Shown here piece after piece: positions 58,106-64,000 of a stretch of DNA of 64,000 nucleotides. Under the pieces are notes generated by a model. The model saw only the letters and a list, made by a program, of their open reading frames with translations. It had not been told where the DNA came from and did not search any database. Each line of letters begins with the position of its first letter. Position 1 is the stretch's first letter. Source of the DNA: Seiridium cupressi (lineage: Eukaryota; Ascomycota; Sordariomycetes; Amphisphaeriales; Sporocadaceae); NCBI GenBank assembly GCA_036674765.1, contig JARVKI010000008.1, positions 1 to 64,000 of the forward strand. The letters are read 5' to 3'. The position numbers were made by a program, and so were the translations under genes.

Positions 58106-59374
58106 CTATACGGAGTCCTTTTCCTCCTCTTTGGGCTGTTCTGTAGCAAATACTTCGTCCTGAATCTCCTGTGCTTCATCACCGGCCGCGACCTCAGAGC
58201 CTTCAACGTCATCCTTCAATTTGCCCCCCTTTCGCGTCGGAATCACCTGCATGAAGGCGGCACCCCAATCACCGAGTTCCAGCCATCGCAGCATAATCTC
58301 CACCACGTGATTCGTCGCTAGGACGTGCCTATCTTGAAGTACCATGTACTCGCCAATCGGCAGCTTGGCCGTCCGAACATTCTTTTCCCTTGCGACCTTG
58401 TAGCAAAGGCCCTTGTGTCGGTTGCGGTCTATGATACCTCCTATCACATAGCTGGTATTGGGTTCGAGGCGATCGAGCACGTATGGGGAGTCGGCAGTGA
58501 GATAGACGATTGACTTCTCTACGTCGTCGGCTTCTGGCTCTGGTTTCGGCGTGGCATCATTCCTCTTTGCTTTTCCAGTGGGCGCTGAATCTCCCAAAAA
58601 TACCGAATCACCACTATCGGCGGCCTTCAATACGTCAATAACAGCTCCGCCGTCCACGCCGGTCATCAGCTCCGTTGCAGCCTTTCCAACACCAACAAAG
58701 TCTTCTTCCACGAAGCTGATCCCCTTCCAATGCTTGTATTGGGCGTTGAGAGTAGTATCGAATCGTTCCTTCAGCTGGCCTCCCCATGAGCTGACGTAGA
58801 GATGTACCGGATATTGACAGGTTCGGTTGTCAGAGTAAGACCTCGTAACTTGACTTGACAGAGATATCTGCTCTTTCTCATACATGTATTCTTCGAACTG
58901 GCAGTCGATGATGATGGATACGGGAACTTGGGTCTTCTTCTTCGGATCCCGATTCCGCTCCTTTCTTGGCAATACTGGCTCGCGACCTTCTTCAGCTGCC
59001 TTCGCAATCTCAGCCTCACGTTCTAGTCTTCTGCGCTCTTGCTGGCTGTGCCGCTTTTCTTTTCGCTTTTCTTTGCGATCCTCTTTCTTCTCTTCCCATA
59101 GCTTTCGGCGCTTGAGCTTTCGGAGCTGGTTCTTTGATAGGGGCTTGTCTCCATGATCTGCCTCAGTCGTAATCTCGACGTCTTCTGAGTCATCACCACC
59201 TTGATCGCCTTCGAGGCCGTCTTCTGCTGGGCGCTTCACCCCGCGATTGAGTTCGGAAGAGCCATTGCTGGCCAAATGCTGAATTGCTGGATCGTGATCT
59301 TGAGTATCTTGAGCTTGGATTTCCGACTTCTCCGCTGCGACGGATTCAAGGTCTGCAGATGTTGTCTGTTCCAT
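58106..59374 (-). CDS. TRM10: tRNA (guanine-9-N1)-methyltransferase
   Basis: 422 residues, one exon, ATG at 59374. It methylates N1 of guanine at position 9 of tRNAs, using S-adenosylmethionine, with a SPOUT fold. The N-terminal 90 residues are acidic and disordered; a highly basic Lys/Arg helix (KNQLRKLKRRKLWEEKKEDRK) and long charged helix lead into the catalytic domain from about residue 150 (VSIIIDCQFEEYM). Later signatures are VHLYVSSWGG, YLTADSPYVLDRLEP, SYVIGGIIDRNRHKG and ATNHVVEIMLRWLE, matching TRM10 closely. The C-terminal 40 residues are acidic. The gene diverges from MSH2 with a shared region of 359 bp. Confidence 0.97.
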   Translation of the reverse strand: MEQTTSADLESVAAEKSEIQAQDTQDHDPAIQHLASNGSSELNRGVKRPAEDGLEGDQGGDDSEDVEITTEADHGDKPLSKNQLRKLKRRKLWEEKKEDRKEKRKEKRHSQQERRRLEREAEIAKAAEEGREPVLPRKERNRDPKKKTQVPVSIIIDCQFEEYMYEKEQISLSSQVTRSYSDNRTCQYPVHLYVSSWGGQLKERFDTTLNAQYKHWKGISFVEEDFVGVGKAATELMTGVDGGAVIDVLKAADSGDSVFLGDSAPTGKAKRNDATPKPEPEADDVEKSIVYLTADSPYVLDRLEPNTSYVIGGIIDRNRHKGLCYKVAREKNVRTAKLPIGEYMVLQDRHVLATNHVVEIMLRWLELGDWGAAFMQVIPTRKGGKLKDDVEGSEVAAGDEAQEIQDEVFATEQPKEEEKDSV

Positions 59375-59733
59375 GGCGACTATCGGCCTATGGCTGGGGA
59401 GCTGGAGTAGGATTTCTCAATTGAAAAATTGACAGTGACGTTGCGAAGCCATGGTGGGGTTCATCCAGGTCCTAGCTCCCCAGGCGGTAAAAATTCAGGC
59501 GGTCAGGTTTTAGGGGACCCTAGCGCCTTGCAGGGGTTCGCGTTCGGCGCGTCTCCCCAGAAAGTTTAATTGAATTCAGCACAACGCGATTGCCTCCCAC
59601 TCTTTAGAATCACTCAAGAATCGAAACGCCAAATTATCTTTTGCCACTACTGGAATCTTACGGATGTAATGAAGACTGTGAAAACGACACATCAAATTGT
59701 ATTCTAGTTCGAGTCTAATAAGACTGCCTCAAG
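59375..59733. promoter_or_regulatory. Shared divergent promoter TRM10 / MSH2
   Basis: Only 359 bp separate the two ATGs, so one short region serves both housekeeping genes. An ACGCG core occurs at 59584-59588, which resembles the yeast MBF (MCB) site core used by DNA-repair genes, but it is not the full ACGCGT and its use here is unproven. No TATA box is obvious. Confidence 0.5.
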
Positions 59734-62559
59734 ATGTCGTCCCGTCCCGAGTTGAAGGTCGAAGACGAGACCGGCTTCATCCGCTACTTCAAATCATTAT
59801 CCACGGTCACGGATGAAACTGTTAGAGTATTTGATCGCGGCGATTGGTACACGGCACACGGAGAAGATGCCAATTTCATTGCTAGAACCGTAAGTTGCCC
59901 CAATCTTGTCTCTATACACCAGGCTTAACCCTCTCTTCTTCAGGTATACAAGACCACATCTGTCGTCAGACAGCTCGGCCGAAACGATGCGAGCGGTTTA
60001 CCTTCGGTCACCATGACTATTACCGTCTTCCGACAATTTCTACGAGAAGCCCTGTTCAAGCTCGGAAAGAGGGTACAGATTTATTCCAGCAGCGGTGGGC
60101 GCATGAATTGGAAGATTGTCAAACAAGCGTCTCCAGGAAACCTACAAGATGTTGAGGATGAGCTCGGTCAACACTTTGAGTCGGCGCCCATGATTCTTGC
60201 TGTAAAGATATCGGCAAAACAGACAGAGGCACGAAGTGTTGGAGTCTGTTTTGCGGATGCCAGCGTCAGAGAATTGGGCGTCAGCGAGTTCTTGGACAAC
60301 GACCTCTATTCAAACTTCGAGTCCCTGTTGATTCAACTCGGTGTGAAGGAGTGCTTGTTACAATTTGACAAGGGTGAAAAGGACAAGGACCCAGAGCTTG
60401 CCAAACTGAGGCAGATCATTGACAACTGCGGAGTTGCCATGTCCGAAAGACCTGCAGGCGACTTCGGCACCAAGGATATTGAGCAAGACCTTGCCAGATT
60501 GCTCAAGGATGAGAATTCTGCGAGTCTGTTGCCGCAAACCGACCTGAAGCTTGCCATGGGCTCTGCTGCAGCACTGATCAAGTACCTCAGTGTGCTACAA
60601 GACCCGTCCAATTTCGGTCAATACCAGCTCTACCAACATGATTTGGCACAATTTATGAAATTGGACGCCGCTGCTCTCAAAGCTCTAAATCTTATGCCTG
60701 GAGCACGAGACGGAGTGAAGAGTATGAGTTTATATGGTCTCCTGAACCATTGCAGAACGCCCGTCGGCAGCCGGTTACTATCGCAATGGCTCAAGCAGCC
60801 CCTCATGAATAGGGAGGAGATCGAGAAGCGCCTACAACTAGTCGAGGCATTCGCAAATGATACGGAATTGCGACAGACTATGCAGGAGGAACATCTCAAG
60901 TCTGTCCCTGATCTATATCGATTGGCAACCCGGTTTCAGCGGAACAAGGCTAACCTCGAGGACGTCGTAAGAGCATACCAGGTTGTCATTCGCTTACCCG
61001 GATTCCTCGGAACGCTCGAAGCAGTCATGGATGAGCAGTACAAAGACCCTCTCGACGAAGCCTATACTAACAAGCTTCGCGAGCTTTCTGATAGTCTCGG
61101 AAAACTCGCCGAGATGGTTGAGACCACAGTTGATCTTGATGCACTCGACAATCATGAATTCATCATCAAGCCCGAATTTGATGATGGTCTGCGGGTTATC
61201 CGCAAGCGTCTGGACAAGATGAGATCCGATATGGACCGCGAGTTCAGGGACGCATCAGATGACCTCAATCAGGAGGAGAACAAGAAGATCTTCCTTGAGA
61301 ATCACAAGGTCCACGGCTGGTGCATGCGTCTGACACGGACAGAGGCCGGCTGCATACGCAACAAGTCCAAGTACCAAGAATGCTCAACTCAGAAAAACGG
61401 TGTCTACTTCACCACAAAGACATTGCAAGCTCTGCGACGCGAGTTCGACCAGCTATCCCAGAATTATAACAGAACTCAGAGCAGTCTAGTCAACGAGGTC
61501 GTTACTGTGGCGGCATCATACAGCCCTGTGATAGAGCGCTTGGCTGCAGTCCTTGCTCACCTTGATGTCATCGTCTCATTTGCGCACTGTTCTGTCCACG
61601 CACCCACATCTTACGTTCGCCCGAAGATTCATCATCGTGGCGAAGGACAGACGGTGCTCAAAGAAGCCCGTCATCCCTGCCTGGAGATGCAGGACGACAT
61701 CCAATTCATTACCAACGATGTAGAGCTCACTCGTGGTACTTCATCATTCCTTATCATCACCGGCCCCAACATGGGTGGTAAATCGACATACATCCGCCAG
61801 ATTGGCGTGATCGCTTTAATGGCGCAAGTCGGATGCTTCGTCCCCTGTACCGAAGCCGAGCTTACAATCTTTGACTCGATTCTAGCCCGTGTTGGCGCCA
61901 GCGATTCGCAACTTAAAGGCGTGTCGACCTTCATGGCCGAAATGCTCGAGACGGCCAACATCCTCAAGTCAGCAACCGCAGAGTCTTTGATCATTATCGA
62001 TGAGCTGGGCCGCGGCACATCGACCTATGATGGTTTTGGTCTTGCCTGGGCTATCTCCGAGCACATTGTCAAGGAAATCGGCTGTTCCGCCATGTTCGCA
62101 ACACATTTCCATGAACTGACGGCGCTGGCGGATACATATCCCCAGGTCCGAAATCTTCACGTCACGGCACATATCTCAGGTACCAACTCGACTGCGGACA
62201 AGCGCGAAGTTACGCTGCTCTACAAGGTTGAGCCTGGCATCTGTGACCAGAGCTTTGGTATCCACGTCGCGGAGCTCGTCCGGTTCCCAGACAAGGTCGT
62301 CCGCATGGCAAAGCGCAAGGCTGACGAGCTTGAGGACTTCACTGGGAAGCACGAGCAGAACGGGCTCGGCGTAGGATATAACAAGGAAGATGTCGAGGAG
62401 GGAAGTGCGAGGCTGAAGGAAGTCCTGGTGAAGTGGAAGGACGAAGTCAAGGGAGGCAATATGAGCCGAGAGGAAATGGTGCAGAAGATGAGGGAGCTTG
62501 TGAAGGGTGATGAGCGATTGATTGCAAACCCCTTCTTCAAGGCAGTCGAAGCACTATAG
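59734..62559 (+). CDS. MSH2: DNA mismatch repair protein MSH2
   Basis: 923 residues; two exons, 59734-59889 and 59944-62559, with a 54-bp intron (GTAAGT donor, TTCAG acceptor, phase 0). MSH2 pairs with MSH6 or MSH3 to bind mismatches and small loops and starts repair. The N-terminal domain begins MSSRPELKVEDETGFIRYF; the lever/clamp part is intact. The ATPase holds Walker A GPNMGGKST at about 660-668, the stretch VGASDSQLKGVSTFMAEM (signature II), Walker B DELGRGTSTYDGFG at about 737-750, and HFHELT. Length and order fit other fungal MSH2 proteins. Nuclear. No disruption seen. Confidence 0.98.
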
Positions 62560-63061
62560 CTAAGCTTCGGCATTTGGCTAACTACCTGCTAGCTTGGTCA
62601 TGCTCGGCTACATGATGGATTACTCTAGAGCACGGCGTTTAGCGGAATGGTTTAATAGGCTGTCAGGGTTTGGGCTTGACGTAGTAGGTCGATTCTGAGA
62701 GGGTTTGACTTGTGTGTAAAATGATGAAAACTTGATCACATATTCTTGACGCTTCCCATTAGCCCTTTTGCATTCATCGTCACATGTCTAAAGCTTTGCC
62801 TCCAATCTGTTCGGTGGGTTATCGTCAAGAGTGGCCGCCATTTAAGTTATGATGTGACCAAGATAAGCGATCTCCTGGTCGAGGCCCTAGCGACCTAAGG
62901 CACCTCTTCCAATAGTCACCCGTCTGGGGCCAAGTACGCAAGGCTAAGATTCAACTCAAGTTCCGTCGTAGGTCGCGTCTCATTTTATTCTTCCCGGTCT
63001 TCACTTCTCCTGCCATGTCAGCAAATCGTCATATTCAAACCCACGCCGTCGTAAGGACACA
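62560..63061. other. Intergenic spacer
   Basis: 3-prime flank of MSH2 and former promoter of the pseudogene that follows. Nothing recognised. Confidence 0.4.
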
Positions 63062-63433
63062 ATGTCTCCTGGCGCCCTGACCGCGATTTTCCACGCAACC
63101 TGCAAGCTGCCTCTCGGCTCTCAGCCAAACTTCCCTCAACGGAACGGTGTACTACACCGGGCCCGCGGCAACCGAATCCCGGTTTCCAGACAACTACCAG
63201 CCGCCGCGATCGAGCTATTGCTCGCCCGGGCGTCTGCCATTACGGTTACCGGTTCGCGTGCAGCTCCATTTCTGGCGTCGACGCGGTCGTTAAGTACTGC
63301 CCAGGAACATTGACATGCAACACGGTCACGGGTGTATGGGCCTCGACGCTGGGATGCAATTTCGGCTGGGCGAGGCCGGATACCCAGACGAACAGCTCGT
63401 TGAAGATTATTCATGGGAAGAGTTAGGTGTCGG
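63062..63433 (+). pseudogene. Remnant of Cys-rich fungal protein (frameshifted)
   Basis: Reading across frames reveals a familiar fungal pattern: an ATG-frame start (MSPGALTAIF), then after a shift near 63095 a frame with TQPASCLSAL, GTVYYTGPAA, SRFPDNYQPP and SSYCSPG, then after a second shift near 63225 (one extra base in the C/G run) VCHYGYRFACSS, YCPGTLTCNT and STLGCNFG. This Cys-rich layout (YCSPG..C..GY..AC...CP..LTC) is common in uncharacterised secreted or membrane proteins of ascomycetes. The two shifts have no splice explanation, so the copy is probably dead or mis-sequenced. The Cys domain end at 63433 is followed by no recognisable membrane anchor. Confidence 0.5.
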
Positions 63434-64000
63434 CCACCAGGACTGTGGAGCTGGTAGGGGTATATTGGGAAACAACCGTCCGACAGATAACATCATTATC
63501 ACTTAATACAACACGCATTAGCGTAACGGTCAGAAACACCTCTACTAGAGCCGTGTGACACTACGAACGCGTATAGTGTGCAAACTCGGTGCCAGGTGAC
63601 GGATTTCAAAGGTACTTCGATCGTAGTAATTACCTGGATAGCTTGTTATGACAGATAACGCTTGACCACTAATTTTGGTATTGTAAGCTCAATCCGATAA
63701 CCAGCGTTTAAGAGCTCCAACGTCACTCAAGGAGAACGAACGTCCCAAACGGGATTAACAGCTCTTCCAGCCGCGGCGTGGTTGGAGCTGGATAAAAGGG
63801 ATTTCACGCTCCCGTCCACTCTTTAGATTTCTTTTCTCTTTTTAGACTTAGATGTCACAATCAATGCCATTAGGTGCTCTCATAACTCATCATACTTGTT
63901 CGGTATGGCAGCATTCTAACTAGACTAGTGCTATAATGCAGTCATCCACGACCACCGCTTTGCCAGGATCGACAGGATCCGCGTCAACATCAGTACCAAC
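63434..64000. other. Right-edge stretch without recognised features
   Basis: No coding sequence recognised up to the window end; the edge may cut a gene starting further right. A TATA-like GATAAAAG at 63791-63798 might belong to it. Confidence 0.35.

Overview
The window is nuclear DNA of a filamentous ascomycete (Pezizomycotina, probably Sordariomycetes). Evidence: genes carry 45-85 bp GT-AG introns, proteins are typical fungal families (DHA1 drug transporters, tyrosinase with a C-terminal domain, DyP peroxidase, NACHT and NB-ARC STAND proteins, small secreted Cys-rich proteins), and housekeeping genes such as MSH2, TRM10 and a Pml1/SNIP1-like FHA gene are present. All gene structures were read by eye: splice sites were accepted only when donor, acceptor and phase restored one continuous frame. 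The first 74 bases are a pure C run, so the left end is probably a contig edge. No transposase, reverse transcriptase, rRNA, intact tRNA or CRISPR was recognised.

Left part (1-29 kb) is accessory in character. It holds a decayed siderophore-transporter pseudogene (1.6-3.7 kb), a small membrane protein, a monocarboxylate/riboflavin-type MFS transporter (4.8-6.3 kb), a 4 kb stretch with no recognisable gene, a GPI-type secreted Cys-rich protein (10.4 kb), an intracellular-type tyrosinase (11.7-14.0 kb), a phosphatidylserine-decarboxylase-family enzyme that lacks an ATG (16.4-17.7 kb), a secreted three-repeat protein whose frame is broken or oddly spliced (18.1-19.3 kb), a DHA1 MFS transporter (19.7-21.6 kb), a NACHT NLR-like protein (22.3-24.8 kb) and another small secreted protein (28.2 kb). 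Tyrosinase, decarboxylase-like enzyme and exporter lie close together and could form a small specialised-metabolism group, which is inference only.

Middle part (29-50 kb): the FHA splicing-factor gene, then a 1513-residue protein joining an alpha/beta hydrolase, an NB-ARC NTPase and a very long Ser/Pro-rich tail, with a start codon that stands alone in its first coding exon. There follow a small membrane protein, a second DHA1 transporter, a short gene whose terminal exon has been tandemly duplicated with its splice acceptor, a HAD-type RNA-repair-like protein with an RGG tail, another membrane protein, and an NAD-dependent epimerase.

Right part (50-64 kb): a six-exon DyP peroxidase, a 1192-residue protein with a STAND-type N-terminal domain and degenerate ankyrin region, a short uncharacterised gene, and the divergent pair TRM10 / MSH2. 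The end carries a frameshifted remnant of a Cys-rich fungal protein. Three STAND/NLR-related genes of different architecture within about 35 kb, among secreted-protein genes and pseudogenes, are the most notable theme.
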